Shown: positions 18,300-29,163 of the stretch, in pieces
How the letters are laid out: every line of letters begins with the position of its first letter
Position numbering within the stretch: position 1 is the stretch's first letter
Assembly: GCA_049322355.1 (NCBI GenBank)
Contig: JBMORG010000027.1
Span: 372,001-436,000, forward strand
From: 0-14-0-80-60-11 sp049322355
GTDB taxonomy: Bacteria; Desulfobacterota; Desulfobaccia; Desulfobaccales; 0-14-0-80-60-11
Reading direction: 5' to 3'
Length of the DNA stretch: 64,000 nt
The notes under the pieces: generated by a model
Seen by the model: only the letters and a program-made list of their open reading frames with translations
Told to the model about the DNA's origin: nothing
The model's database searches: none
Translations under genes and position numbers: made by a program

Positions 18300-20543
18300 A
18301 TGCATCGCCTGACCGCGTTGTGGAAGTCGCCCCTGGCCCGTTTAATCACCGCGATCACCCTGGGGGTGGCCTGCCTGCTCATCTGGCGCCCCGCCTTCAC
18401 TGAACTGATCGAACTCAAGCTCTACGACCTGAAATTTCAGTTTCGGGGCGCCCGCTCGCCCAGTAATGATGTGGTGATCGTGGCCATCGACGATGACAGT
18501 TTGAAGGCCGTGGGCCGCTGGCCCTGGTCCCGGGAGAACATGGCCCGGCTCCTCTCCAGTCTGAAAAAGGCCGGCCCCCGGGTCATCGCGGTGGACATCA
18601 TCTTTGCCGAAAAGGAAGAGACGGTGGTCTACCAGGCCATCAAGAAACTCTACGTGGAGATCGCCCGGCGGGGTGCCTCACGTGAAGTCCTTGGCCTTTT
18701 GGAAGCCGAGAAGAACCGGGCCGATGTTGACCGCCTGCTGGCCCAAGTCCTGTCCCAAGGCCCCCCTACCATCTTGGGTTTTTTTTTCAAAAGTGTCGGC
18801 GGCAAGCTGGGCGGAGTGACGCCGGATCAGCTCATGAACAGCCCTTTCCTCCAGGTTTCCACTTATAACGTGGTGCGCCTTCTGGATACCCAACCTTCCC
18901 AGGTCCCCCTGGTGAGCGCGGGGGGGATTGAGCGCAATCTTGCCGAGATCACTCTGGCTGCGGCCGGCAGCGGCTATTTCAACATGATTCCCGACCCGGA
19001 TGGCTGCGTGCGCTGGTTCCCCATGAGTATCATGTATAGCGGCTCATTCTTTGCTCCCATGTCCCTGGTAGCCCTGTCCCACTACCAAGACCGGTCTCCC
19101 ATGGCCATTACCCTGTCACAGTGGGGGGTGGAAGGCATTCGCCTGGGGCGCCAGCAGGTGCCGGTGGACCGCTACGGTCGCCTGCTCATTAACTTTCTGG
19201 GCCCTGCCGCCCTTATCCCCACCTATTCCGCCGCGGCCGTGTTGGACGGCAGCTTGCCGGCCGGGGCCTTGAAGGACAAGATCGTTGTCGTGGGGGCCAC
19301 CGCCGTGGGTATCTACGATCTCCGGGTCACGCCTTTTTCCGGAACCTTTCCCGGGGTGGAGATTCAGGCCACCGTTATTGACAATCTGCTGCGCGGCGAT
19401 TTCATCCGTACCCCTACCTTTGCTCTAATCATCATGTTGCTGATCCTGGTTTTTCTGGCCATCCTGCTGGGGCTGGTGCTGCCCCGGCTTTCCGCCGGCT
19501 TATCCTTCCTCTTTTGCCTCATAGTCATTGGTTGCTATGTGAGCATCAACTATTACCTTTTCAGCCGCCAGGGTCTCCAACTGGATCTCTTCTACCCCCA
19601 GGCCCTCATCGTCCTGGTCTACCTGGGTGTCACCTCCCAGCGGTTCCTGGCGGAGGAAAAAGAGCGGAAGCGCATTCGCAAAGCCTTTGAATCATACGTA
19701 GCTCCCACCGTGGTCCAGGAGATGCTGAAACACCCCGAGCAACTGCGACTGGGAGGGGAGCGCCGCGAGATCACCATGCTGTTCAGCGACATCCGGGGTT
19801 TTACCACCATGTCGGAGAAACTGGACCCCGAAGCCCTGGTGAGCCTCCTCCACGACTTCCTCAATCCCATGAGCAACATCATCATCAACCAGGGGGGCAC
19901 CATTGACAAGTACATGGGGGACGCCATTATGGCCCTCTTCGGAGCCCCTCTTGTGCAACCCGATCACCCCGTCCTGGCCTGCCGGGCCGCCCTGGGGATG
20001 GCGGCCAGCCTGGAGGCCTTGAACCAGGAATGGAGCGCCCAGGGGCGCCCCCCTCTTAGGATCGGGGTGGGGGTGAACACCGGTCCGGTTGCCGTGGGCA
20101 ACATGGGTTCCGACCGTCTTTTTGACTATACCGCCATCGGCGACAACGTGAATTTGGCCTCCCGTCTGGAGGGGCTGAACAAATACTACGGCACCAACAT
20201 CCTCATCAGTGAAACCACCGCCGAGGCCCTGGAAAATGGCTTTATCCTTCGAGACGTTGACTTAGTAAGGGTTAAGGGTAAGGCTCATTCTGCCCGCATC
20301 TTTGAATTGCTGGGTGAAGGGAAGCCCAGCCCGGAGTTGGCCCGTTACCTGGAACTCTACCACCAGGCCCTGGCGCTCTACCGGGAAGGCCGTTTTGCCG
20401 AGAGTCTGGCTGCCTTTGGGCAGGCCCTGGAGGTGCGCCCCGGCGACGCCGCTTGCCAACGCTACGCCACCCTGGCCCAGAAACATCTGGAAACTCCGCC
20501 GGGTCCCGGCTGGGAAGCCGTAACGGTAATGGATGGGAAGTAG
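18300..20543 (+). CDS. CHASE2-domain class III adenylate cyclase
   Basis: The ATG at 18300 is preferred because AAGAGGTGG lies about ten bases upstream and the protein then starts with a transmembrane segment; the open frame runs back to 18147. 747 residues. TM1 lies at about 13-33, a periplasmic CHASE2 sensor at about 40-370, a cluster of three TM helices at about 375-460, and the cyclase catalytic domain at about 485-670. Both metal aspartates are present (Asp497 in FSDIRGF, Asp541 in KYMGDAI), as are the adenine-selecting pair Lys537/Asp609 and the transition-state pair Asn618/Arg622. It is therefore expected to be active on ATP. A short TPR-like tail follows. CHASE2 ligands are unknown. 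Confidence 0.92.
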   Translation: MHRLTALWKSPLARLITAITLGVACLLIWRPAFTELIELKLYDLKFQFRGARSPSNDVVIVAIDDDSLKAVGRWPWSRENMARLLSSLKKAGPRVIAVDIIFAEKEETVVYQAIKKLYVEIARRGASREVLGLLEAEKNRADVDRLLAQVLSQGPPTILGFFFKSVGGKLGGVTPDQLMNSPFLQVSTYNVVRLLDTQPSQVPLVSAGGIERNLAEITLAAAGSGYFNMIPDPDGCVRWFPMSIMYSGSFFAPMSLVALSHYQDRSPMAITLSQWGVEGIRLGRQQVPVDRYGRLLINFLGPAALIPTYSAAAVLDGSLPAGALKDKIVVVGATAVGIYDLRVTPFSGTFPGVEIQATVIDNLLRGDFIRTPTFALIIMLLILVFLAILLGLVLPRLSAGLSFLFCLIVIGCYVSINYYLFSRQGLQLDLFYPQALIVLVYLGVTSQRFLAEEKERKRIRKAFESYVAPTVVQEMLKHPEQLRLGGERREITMLFSDIRGFTTMSEKLDPEALVSLLHDFLNPMSNIIINQGGTIDKYMGDAIMALFGAPLVQPDHPVLACRAALGMAASLEALNQEWSAQGRPPLRIGVGVNTGPVAVGNMGSDRLFDYTAIGDNVNLASRLEGLNKYYGTNILISETTAEALENGFILRDVDLVRVKGKAHSARIFELLGEGKPSPELARYLELYHQALALYREGRFAESLAAFGQALEVRPGDAACQRYATLAQKHLETPPGPGWEAVTVMDGK

Positions 20544-20600
20544 CGGGCAGAGGCTTTATGAAGTTGGCTTATAAATGGAGGTGTTCCGGTGAGGCTTTAC

Positions 20601-20656
20601 CAATGCAGGACAGCCGCCCCAGGCTGTCCCCGGACAGGCGAGGGCGCCTGTCCTAC
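20601..20656. repeat. Twin-hairpin repeat, family B, copy 1
   Basis: Two perfect adjacent hairpins: GGACAGCC/GGCTGTCC (20608-20615 with 20622-20629) and GGACAGGCG/CGCCTGTCC (20632-20640 with 20645-20653). A diverged copy with the same order and the same leading CAATG lies at 43554-43609. A partial copy of the first hairpin lies near 50946-50975. It is REP-like and sits between convergent genes. Confidence 0.8.
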
Positions 20657-20722
20657 ATATTCTCCGTCATTTGGGAAACCAAATGATACCCAAGCGGAAG
20701 GCAATTTTTCACTCCCATCCGC

Positions 20723-20751
20723 AACCCTCCCCCACAAGGGGAAGGGTTTTT
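20723..20751 (+). terminator. Terminator after the cyclase gene
   Basis: AACCCT plus CCCC pairs with GGGG, a bulged A and AGGGTT around an ACAA loop, followed by TTT, GAC and TTTT. It lies between the convergent cyclase and TPR/beta-barrel genes. The arms resemble the CCCTCCCC repeat family D seen elsewhere in the window. Confidence 0.65.
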
Positions 20752-20780
20752 GACTTTTATGAAGCTATCAAGAATTACTG

Positions 20781-22331
20781 CTAGTAACGATAGGCGAACT
20801 GGCAGCCGACGATGTGCCGGCTGTAATTATACAAGTTGATATTGGAGTTATCCCGGATGTAGTACCAATGGATACCGAATTCCAGGCCCTTGAGGAATTC
20901 ATAAGAGGAATTCATGCCCAGGATCAGGATCTTATCCATCCGCTTCCATTGGGGCAACAGGGGCGCCCCTGCGACATTGCCCACGGTTTCACCGTTGTAG
21001 AATACATGATCAAAGGGCTGGTAAATGATATCCAGGAAGAGATTGTATTTCCATTTATCGGTGATGGGCCACAGGGCTGCCAGCAGGAAACGGTAAGCGG
21101 AGCTGTCCCAGTTGCTGCCAGTGGTGGCATTGTGCTCATAACTGATCCGGGCCTGGAAGAACCCTTTTTGCTTCTTGAAAAAATAGTACAGGCCCAGGCT
21201 GCCACCATAGGCTTTGCCGCTCCGGTTATCCTGATCGAAAAACACCGGTGAGGTATAGTATTGGCGGTTATACCTGGCCCCCACTTCCCCACCGATATTT
21301 TCAGTAAACAGGTGGAGATAGGTGGGGGTGAAGAGGAAACCGGTGTAATATTTCTCGGACGACAGATCCATATAGGTATAACTGGCAGGAAACCAGAAGC
21401 GGCCGTTTTTAAAGCCGTAGGTGGGAGTGAGCCCCAGGAAGTGGCTCATGATGTCGAAGCCCTGCACCGTGGGATGAAAGTTCTGGAAGTAGGAGTATTG
21501 CCCCAAAAGGCTGAAAGGGCCGGCGGGAAACAAGGTGTATTCCATCAGGGCAGTCTGGGTGAACACCGAGCCGCCTTTGCCGGAGATAGTGGTGACCTCG
21601 CCGGCTGAGGAAGGCGCCACCGAGATGTTGGAGTCGTAATCATAGCCCGCGGACACGGTGATGTGGAAGGGACGCAGGGTCTCCGCCCGCTCCGCCAGGA
21701 CCCCCATATAACGCTTGGCAAAATCCGCGGTCTGGCTCTGGGGGTTTAGAGCGATGCTCTCCTCCATGGACTTTTGGGCTTCTTTGACCCGGTTGAGGGC
21801 GGCCAGGGCCAGACTGGCCTGGAAGGTGGCTTCCTGGGCCATCTTGGGGTCGGCTTTAGCCTTGTTAAAATAATCCAGGGCTTCGCTATATTTGCCCTCC
21901 TTGGTGGCGGTAATGCCCAGCAAGAAGGCCGTCTGGCCTGCCTCAAAGCCGGAAGCCTCCAGACTCTGCAACAGAGGGACGGCTTCTTTGGGTTTATCCA
22001 GGGCTATGAGGGTGTCGGCCAGCATCAATTGCGCCGGATGAAAACCCGGCTTCAGGCGCAGGGCTTCCTCTAAATGCTTCCTGGCCTGAGGGTAATTAAG
22101 CATGAGCCGGTAAACCTGGCCTAAAAGAAAGGCTTTTTCCGGGGTTTTGGTGCCTTTTTCCCAGGCTTCGGTCAGTTCCGCCAACGCCTCGTCATAATTT
22201 TCCAGTTGTATGTTTTGGATGGCTCGCTGCACCAGCACATCGTCATAAGGCGTCACCGCCAAACTTGGCAGCGCCGCCGCCAGAATTAATGCGATAACCC
22301 CCCCCAGGACCAAAGCTTTGCGATGATCCAT
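20781..22331 (-). CDS. TPR protein with C-terminal outer-membrane beta-barrel
   Basis: The ATG at 22331 is chosen because a signal peptide (ALILAAALPSLA) begins there; the frame is open to 22394. 516 residues. Residues 30-215 are TPR units (YDEALAELTEAWEKG, YPQARKHLEEALRLKPG). From about 220 to the end, alternating aromatic and polar strands (ITVSAGYDYDSNISV, FSLLGQYSYFQNFHP, GCQFAYRY) indicate an outer-membrane barrel with a C-terminal aromatic residue. TPR-barrel proteins of this build resemble the Slam/DUF560 and PgaA types, but I cannot assign a subfamily. It converges on the CHASE2 cyclase gene. Confidence 0.8.
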   Translation of the reverse strand: MDHRKALVLGGVIALILAAALPSLAVTPYDDVLVQRAIQNIQLENYDEALAELTEAWEKGTKTPEKAFLLGQVYRLMLNYPQARKHLEEALRLKPGFHPAQLMLADTLIALDKPKEAVPLLQSLEASGFEAGQTAFLLGITATKEGKYSEALDYFNKAKADPKMAQEATFQASLALAALNRVKEAQKSMEESIALNPQSQTADFAKRYMGVLAERAETLRPFHITVSAGYDYDSNISVAPSSAGEVTTISGKGGSVFTQTALMEYTLFPAGPFSLLGQYSYFQNFHPTVQGFDIMSHFLGLTPTYGFKNGRFWFPASYTYMDLSSEKYYTGFLFTPTYLHLFTENIGGEVGARYNRQYYTSPVFFDQDNRSGKAYGGSLGLYYFFKKQKGFFQARISYEHNATTGSNWDSSAYRFLLAALWPITDKWKYNLFLDIIYQPFDHVFYNGETVGNVAGAPLLPQWKRMDKILILGMNSSYEFLKGLEFGIHWYYIRDNSNINLYNYSRHIVGCQFAYRY

Positions 22332-22561
22332 CTTCCCCCACTCCCGCTGGCAATATGATGGTATGGTCCTTTCAGCGCAATTCAGAGCCACCATAGCATA
22401 ATAGTATAGAAAGTAAAGAAATTTTATGTTAATCTAATAATAGTTTTAGTTAGTTAGTCAAAAGCCGACCAGCTAAAGGTCCCTCGGTGAATGGAAACTG
22501 TCATTTTGGGGCCCCTGGCTGCAATGAACTATGGTTTTTTCGGGAGCCTAGGAGGGAGAAA

Positions 22562-23251
22562 ATGGCAGCGGAAGCGCCGGAAAAATCCTGGGGCAAAGCC
22601 AAATTTTCTCAGGAGCAAGCAGCCTTGCAGGATAAACTCATGGAGTTGGCAAACCTGGCCGTCGCCGCCATGGAAAAAAGCGTCCGGGCCGTGTTATGGC
22701 GTGACATGGAGCTGGCCCGCCAGGTAATCTCCGGGGACACCCAGATAAATACCCTGGAAGAAATCATTGACCGGGAATGCATCCGCCTCATTGCCTTGTT
22801 CCAGCCAGTGGCCGGGGATCTGCGCCGGCTTATGGCCGTGGACCATATCATCACCGAATTGGAACGGATCGGCGACTCGGCCACCAACATCGCGGAAGAG
22901 GTGCTCACCCTGGGGCAATCGCCACCCCGAAGCCTTCATCCCCAACTGGAGTTCATGGCCCAAAGCGTCCAGGAGATGGTGCGCCAAAGTCTGGAAGCCT
23001 TTTCCCGGAGCAACTCTCATTTAGCCCGGCAGGTCTGCCTGGCGGATGCCGACGTAGATGCCCTGGATCAGACCATTATCCAAGACCTCCTTCAAGAGAT
23101 GTCCGGGGCCGCCAGGGCCATCGTTCCCAGCCAGAGCCAGATTAACATCGTGCGGAACCTGGAACGGGTGGGAGACCATGCCACCAACATTGCCGAACAG
23201 GTGGTCTATATGGTGGAAGGAGAAAGCATCCGCCACCGCTGCCAGGGGTAG
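22562..23251 (+). CDS. phoU: PhoU family phosphate-signalling protein
   Basis: 229 residues from the ATG at 22562, which has AGGAGG six bases upstream. The two PhoU three-helix repeats contain the metal-binding E/DxxxD-type motifs (ELERIGDSATNIAEEV in the first half and NLERVGDHATNIAEQV in the second). PhoU links the Pst transporter to the PhoR kinase and represses the Pho regulon when phosphate is plentiful. No pst or pho genes are in the window; the neighbour is hrcA. Confidence 0.92.
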   Translation: MAAEAPEKSWGKAKFSQEQAALQDKLMELANLAVAAMEKSVRAVLWRDMELARQVISGDTQINTLEEIIDRECIRLIALFQPVAGDLRRLMAVDHIITELERIGDSATNIAEEVLTLGQSPPRSLHPQLEFMAQSVQEMVRQSLEAFSRSNSHLARQVCLADADVDALDQTIIQDLLQEMSGAARAIVPSQSQINIVRNLERVGDHATNIAEQVVYMVEGESIRHRCQG

Positions 23252-23412
23252 GCGGCCGGTGAGGGTTGTGGCCATTGCTCTTCGGAACCCGCAATTGTGG
23301 AAGTTATTGGTGGTTTGAGCCCTTTCCCAATAAGGCAAAAATCCCTATATCCCTTGACAAATCCTGCCTATCTTATTAACTTTTAAGATTGATAAAAAAA
23401 CGACGGGGCGTT

Positions 23413-24450
23413 ATGGAGCTCTTAGGGGAACGAGATGCCTGGGTCCTGAAAAGTGTGGTGGCCCAATACATTGTGACCGGCGAACCGGTGGGGTCCCGGA
23501 CCGTGGCCAAGACTTCGGGCCTGAACCTCTCGCCGGCCACCATCCGCAACCTCATGCTGGACCTGGAAGAGGCGGGATTCCTTCGCCAACCCCATACCTC
23601 GGCCGGGCGCATCCCTACGCCCAAAGGGTTCAGGTATTATGTGGATCATATCCTGCCCATCCAGGAATTGGGGCGCTCTATGCAGCAGCAGATCCAGGAG
23701 GCTTTTGCGTCCCCGGCCCACGAGCCCCAAGAGTTGTTCCGCCAGGCCTCCCGGGTGCTCTCTTTCATGACCGGCCATCCGGCGCTGCTTCTGGCTCCCC
23801 GCCCCCAGGGCATGCGCCTCAAGCATATGCAGTTCATCAGCTTGAGCGAGGACGGGGTCCTGACCATCCTGGTGTCCCAGGATAATCAGGTGCAGACCCG
23901 GTTTGTGCGTACTGAGAACCAGTTTTCCCAAGAGGTCTTGGACCGGTTCAGCCGTTATCTCAATGAGCTTTGTCAGAATCTGACTTTGGGCGAGTCCCGC
24001 CAGGCGATCTTGGCCAAGATGGAGGAGGAAAAGAACCTCTTCGATAAAATGATCTCCCAGGCCTTGAACCTGAGCCGGCAAGCCCTGCAAAACGACGAGG
24101 AAGAAGAGCTTTACATCGAAGGCACCAGTCACATCCTGGATTACCCGGAATTTACCGCGGATGTGGACAAAATCCGGACCATCTTCAAGGCCTTTGAAGA
24201 AAAACACCATCTCGTCCTGCTGCTGGACCAAACCATGGCGGCCCAGGGTGTGCAGATCATTATCAGTCCGGAAGAGCATTTTCCAGAGATGCAATTGTCC
24301 CTGGTGGCCTCATCCTATGGGGCCCAACAGACGCCTTTGGGCAGTCTGGGGGTAATTGGCCCCATGCGCATGGATTATGCCCGGCTGGTCCCTATTGTAA
24401 GGTACACGGCTGCTATGGTTACGGACCTGCTTACCAAACGACAGTCGTGA
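23413..24450 (+). CDS. hrcA: Heat-inducible transcription repressor HrcA
   Basis: 345 residues from the ATG at 23413; the frame extends to a TTG at 23389, but the family usually starts at the MELLGERDAW-like sequence. The N-terminal winged helix contains GEPVGSRTVAK and LNLSPATIRNLMLDLEEAGF; the central GAF-like and C-terminal domains follow (EEHFPEMQLSLVASSYG). HrcA represses class I heat-shock genes by binding CIRCE sites; I find no CIRCE inverted repeat in front of hrcA, grpE or dnaK here. A TTGACA at 23354-23359 may be part of its promoter. Confidence 0.93.
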   Translation: MELLGERDAWVLKSVVAQYIVTGEPVGSRTVAKTSGLNLSPATIRNLMLDLEEAGFLRQPHTSAGRIPTPKGFRYYVDHILPIQELGRSMQQQIQEAFASPAHEPQELFRQASRVLSFMTGHPALLLAPRPQGMRLKHMQFISLSEDGVLTILVSQDNQVQTRFVRTENQFSQEVLDRFSRYLNELCQNLTLGESRQAILAKMEEEKNLFDKMISQALNLSRQALQNDEEEELYIEGTSHILDYPEFTADVDKIRTIFKAFEEKHHLVLLLDQTMAAQGVQIIISPEEHFPEMQLSLVASSYGAQQTPLGSLGVIGPMRMDYARLVPIVRYTAAMVTDLLTKRQS

Positions 24451-24455
24451 GCGTA

Positions 24456-24544
24456 AGTCCCCCTTTGAAAACGGGGGATATAGGGGGATTTCCATAAGTT
24501 AATCAAAATCCCCCCTGCCCCCCTTTGGGAAAGGGGGGAAAAAG
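24456..24544. repeat. CCCCCTTT palindromic repeat, family A, copy 1
   Basis: Contains GTCCCCCTTT...GGGGGAT and CCCCCCTTTGGGAAAGGGGGG hairpins plus GGGGGATTT/AAATCCCCC arms. It fills the space between hrcA and grpE, inside the heat-shock operon. Related copies lie at 30909-30976, 34106-34173 and 50804-50884, with a fragment near 39246-39276. Confidence 0.85.
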
Positions 24545-24577
24545 TGGTACGCAGTTATGACAAGGAGACAAGGAAAT

Positions 24578-25168
24578 ATGACTTTAACCAAACCCCCTGA
24601 GGGTTCCCAAGAACCTATGGCTCCTGAAGAGCAGACCGAGCCGCAGGTGACTCCGGAAATCCCCAGTGATCCGGGGGAGTTACAAAAACAGCTGAAAGAC
24701 AAGACCCAGGAAGCCGAAGAAAACTACGCCCGCCTTCTCCGGCTGGCTGCAGATATGGAAAATTTGAAAAAGCGCCAGGAGAAGGAGCGCGCCGACCTGC
24801 TCCTGTTCGCCAACGAAAACCTCATCAAAGAACTCCTGCCCGTGGTGGACAACCTGGAACGGGCCTTGGAGCATGGTCGCCAGGCTGAGGCCCCGGAGGC
24901 CATGCTTGAAGGCATCGACTTGGTGTACCAGGGTTTTCTCAAGGCTTTGGCAAAGTTTGGCGTTACCCCTTTGGAGAGCGTGGGCCAGCCCTTTGATCCG
25001 GCTTTCCATAACGCCGTCATGCAGGAAGAGACCGTTGAGCTCCCTGACTGCAGTGTCATCAAAGAATTACAAAAGGGTTACCTCTTGAACCAACGCCTGC
25101 TCCGGCCGGCCATGGTTGTGGTGGCCCGGCATCCCCAAAACGAAAATACTTCATGTCAAACCGATTGA
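24578..25168 (+). CDS. grpE: Nucleotide exchange factor GrpE
   Basis: 196 residues from the ATG at 24578, which follows GA-rich ribosome-binding sequence (AAGGAGACAAGGA); an in-frame ATG at 24557 has no such box. An acidic, disordered N-terminus is followed by a long coiled coil (about 35-95) and the beta-domain with ESVGQPFDPAFHNAVMQEE and a GYLLNQRLLRPAMVVVA end. It releases ADP from DnaK and senses heat. It is 22 bp before dnaK. Confidence 0.95.
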   Translation: MTLTKPPEGSQEPMAPEEQTEPQVTPEIPSDPGELQKQLKDKTQEAEENYARLLRLAADMENLKKRQEKERADLLLFANENLIKELLPVVDNLERALEHGRQAEAPEAMLEGIDLVYQGFLKALAKFGVTPLESVGQPFDPAFHNAVMQEETVELPDCSVIKELQKGYLLNQRLLRPAMVVVARHPQNENTSCQTD

Positions 25169-25190
25169 AAGGTTTAGGAGGAATGAATAT

Positions 25191-27116
<1,926 letters not shown>

Positions 27117-27143
27117 GATTGCCGCAGCAATGATACCTGGGGA

Positions 27144-27238
27144 GGGGGCCAGGGGTTTTCGAAAATGCACAGGCGGCCTGCCTGCGGGAACCCCTGCCCC
27201 CTTCTCTATTAACCCGCCCGCGGGTGGAGCGGGCCTTT
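27144..27238 (+). terminator. Tandem hairpins ending the hrcA-grpE-dnaK transcript
   Basis: Two structures in series. GGGGGCCAGGGGTT (27144-27157) pairs with AACCCCTGCCCCC (27189-27201), with one bulge. GCCCGC (27216-27221) pairs perfectly with GCGGGC (27229-27234) and is followed by CTTTC. The second has a short T-tract; together they are a plausible intrinsic terminator between dnaK and the next lipoprotein gene. Confidence 0.6.
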
Positions 27239-27315
27239 CGCCATCTTAACTTTTTGTAATTTTCTTTAATCTAATGGGAAATCAAAGCCGATAACCATCT
27301 GAGAGAACAGCCGAT

Positions 27316-29163
27316 ATGGTTCGAAGACTTACATTCCTGTTCCTCTTCATTGCCTTGTTACCGGCCTGTGCCGGTATGCAATTTCCTTCTCCGACACCGG
27401 CCCCGAAGGCAGCCCAGCCCACGGAAACCGAGCTCTTTCAGAAAGCCGAAGCCAGCTATCGCAACCAGGCCTATCGTCAGGCTTATCAGCAATTTTCCTA
27501 TTATCTGGAGCTCTATCCTCAGGGGTCCCGGGCCATGGAGGCCCGCTTCCGGGAAGCCGAGATTATGGGGCTACTGGGGGACTGGCAGGGGTCTTTAAAG
27601 CGCTATCAAGGCGTTTTGGCCCGCCAGCCTGACCAGGAAGTTTCCCTGAAGGCCCGTTACGGCATCGGCCGGGCCTATTTCAAGCTGGGCGAGTATCAGC
27701 AGGCCACCCAGGTTTTGGACAACCTGACCGCCACGGATATGCCCAGGTCCCTGTGGTTCTCTACCCAGGCCCTGCTGGCCGAGATTGCCTTGAAACAGAA
27801 CCGGGTGCCCCAGGCCTTTAGCCGCCTCCGTCTGGCGGCCCAGGATTTGCCTTCCGGTGACCCGGAGTGGTTTGAGGATCTGAAAACCCGCCTGCTGGAG
27901 CAGGCCACCGTTGCGGACCTGGAGCAGTTGGCGGCCCTGTACCGGGACAACCCCTTGAGCGCCGCGTTGCTCTTGCGCCTGGCCCGCCTGGCCCAGGATG
28001 CCGGCAAAACTGAGGAAGCGGAAACTTGGCTGGAGACCCTCAAAGAGCGCTTCCCCACGAGCCCTGAGGCTGTCGCGGCGGCACGCCTCATAGCGGGGAG
28101 CAAAGTGGAACTGGGTTGCCTCCTGCCTCTGACCGGCCAACTGAGCGCCATCGGGTTCCGGGTTCAGCGGGGCATGGAACTGGCGGCCAAGAAGGCTCAA
28201 GTAAAATTAATTTTCCGGGATACCGGCACTGACCCGGACACTGCAGCCCGATTCACCCGGGAGTTGGCTCAAGATGAGGATGTGCTGGCCATTCTAGGCC
28301 CCGTGTCGTCGGCCATGGCCCAGAGTGCGGCCGGCGCGGCCCAGGCGGCGTCGATTCCTTTGATCGCCCTGGCCCAGAAAGACGGTCTAACCCAAGCGGG
28401 CCCCTTGATTTTCCAGGCCTTCCTGACCCCGCGCCAGCAGGTGCGGACCCTGGTACGCTATGCAGCGGGCAAAGGGATCAAGCGTTTCGCCATCCTCTAT
28501 CCCGATTCCTCCTACGGGCGTACCTTTTTCCAGAACTTCCAGGATGAAGTCAGTGTTCAGGGTGGCGAATTAGCCACCCAGGCCCTCTACAGTCCCGGCT
28601 CCCAGGAGTTCGAAACCACTTTGACCGCCATGGCTGAGAGCCTTGGACTCAAGGCGGGAGAGGCGCCGGGAGGCCTTGCCCTGTTTCTCCCGGACGACGC
28701 CGCCAACGTAGCAGCCATCGTCAGCGGCCTGGCCCGGACGCCCCTTAAAGGCGCCCTCCTGATGGGCACCAATCTGCTGCACAACCCCAAAATCCCCGAG
28801 GACCAGATGACGGCCTTGCAGGGGATTGTCTTCCCCGACGCCTTTTTTGCTGGCGACCCCAACCCCGAGGTCCAGAAATTCATTGCCGCTTACCGCCAGC
28901 AGTACGGAACGGAACCGGATTACCTAGCTGCCCAGGGATATGTGGTGCTTCGCCTCATGGCGCAGCTGGCGGAGAGCCGCCAGGCCCTGAGCCGGACTTC
29001 CCTGCCCCAGCAGTTGCTCTCTCTCAAGGCCGTTTCGGATCTGCCCTGGTTTAAAGGGTTCAATGACCAACGGGAGGAGGACGCCGCGCTCTACCTCCTC
29101 ACCTTTACGGGAAGCGGCATCCAAATGGTCCCTTCGGGTGCCTACGCCGAGCCTCGCCCATGA
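27316..29163 (+). CDS. LpoA-like lipoprotein: TPR plus periplasmic-binding-protein fold
   Basis: 615 residues. The lipobox LPAC has Cys18. TPR-like helices span about 30-250, and a type I periplasmic-binding (Peripla_BP_6/LivJ-like) fold runs from about 255 to the end, with VELGCLLPLTGQLSAIG, AILGPVSSAMAQSAA and RFAILYPDSSYGRTFFQNF. This is the layout of LpoA/YraM-type activators of penicillin-binding protein 1A, which dock from the outer membrane. Alternatives are a solute-binding lipoprotein of unknown ligand. Its stop overlaps the next start (ATGA). Confidence 0.8.
   Translation: MVRRLTFLFLFIALLPACAGMQFPSPTPAPKAAQPTETELFQKAEASYRNQAYRQAYQQFSYYLELYPQGSRAMEARFREAEIMGLLGDWQGSLKRYQGVLARQPDQEVSLKARYGIGRAYFKLGEYQQATQVLDNLTATDMPRSLWFSTQALLAEIALKQNRVPQAFSRLRLAAQDLPSGDPEWFEDLKTRLLEQATVADLEQLAALYRDNPLSAALLLRLARLAQDAGKTEEAETWLETLKERFPTSPEAVAAARLIAGSKVELGCLLPLTGQLSAIGFRVQRGMELAAKKAQVKLIFRDTGTDPDTAARFTRELAQDEDVLAILGPVSSAMAQSAAGAAQAASIPLIALAQKDGLTQAGPLIFQAFLTPRQQVRTLVRYAAGKGIKRFAILYPDSSYGRTFFQNFQDEVSVQGGELATQALYSPGSQEFETTLTAMAESLGLKAGEAPGGLALFLPDDAANVAAIVSGLARTPLKGALLMGTNLLHNPKIPEDQMTALQGIVFPDAFFAGDPNPEVQKFIAAYRQQYGTEPDYLAAQGYVVLRLMAQLAESRQALSRTSLPQQLLSLKAVSDLPWFKGFNDQREEDAALYLLTFTGSGIQMVPSGAYAEPRP

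Noticed and set aside
20608..20653. Twin hairpin considered as a terminator for the cyclase gene
   Set aside because: No T-run follows, and a homologous copy exists at an unrelated site; the hairpin at 20723-20751 is the better terminator.
24456..24544. Regular G/C-rich palindromes considered as a CRISPR array
   Set aside because: No constant repeat with unique spacers of even length and no cas genes; the elements are scattered single copies.
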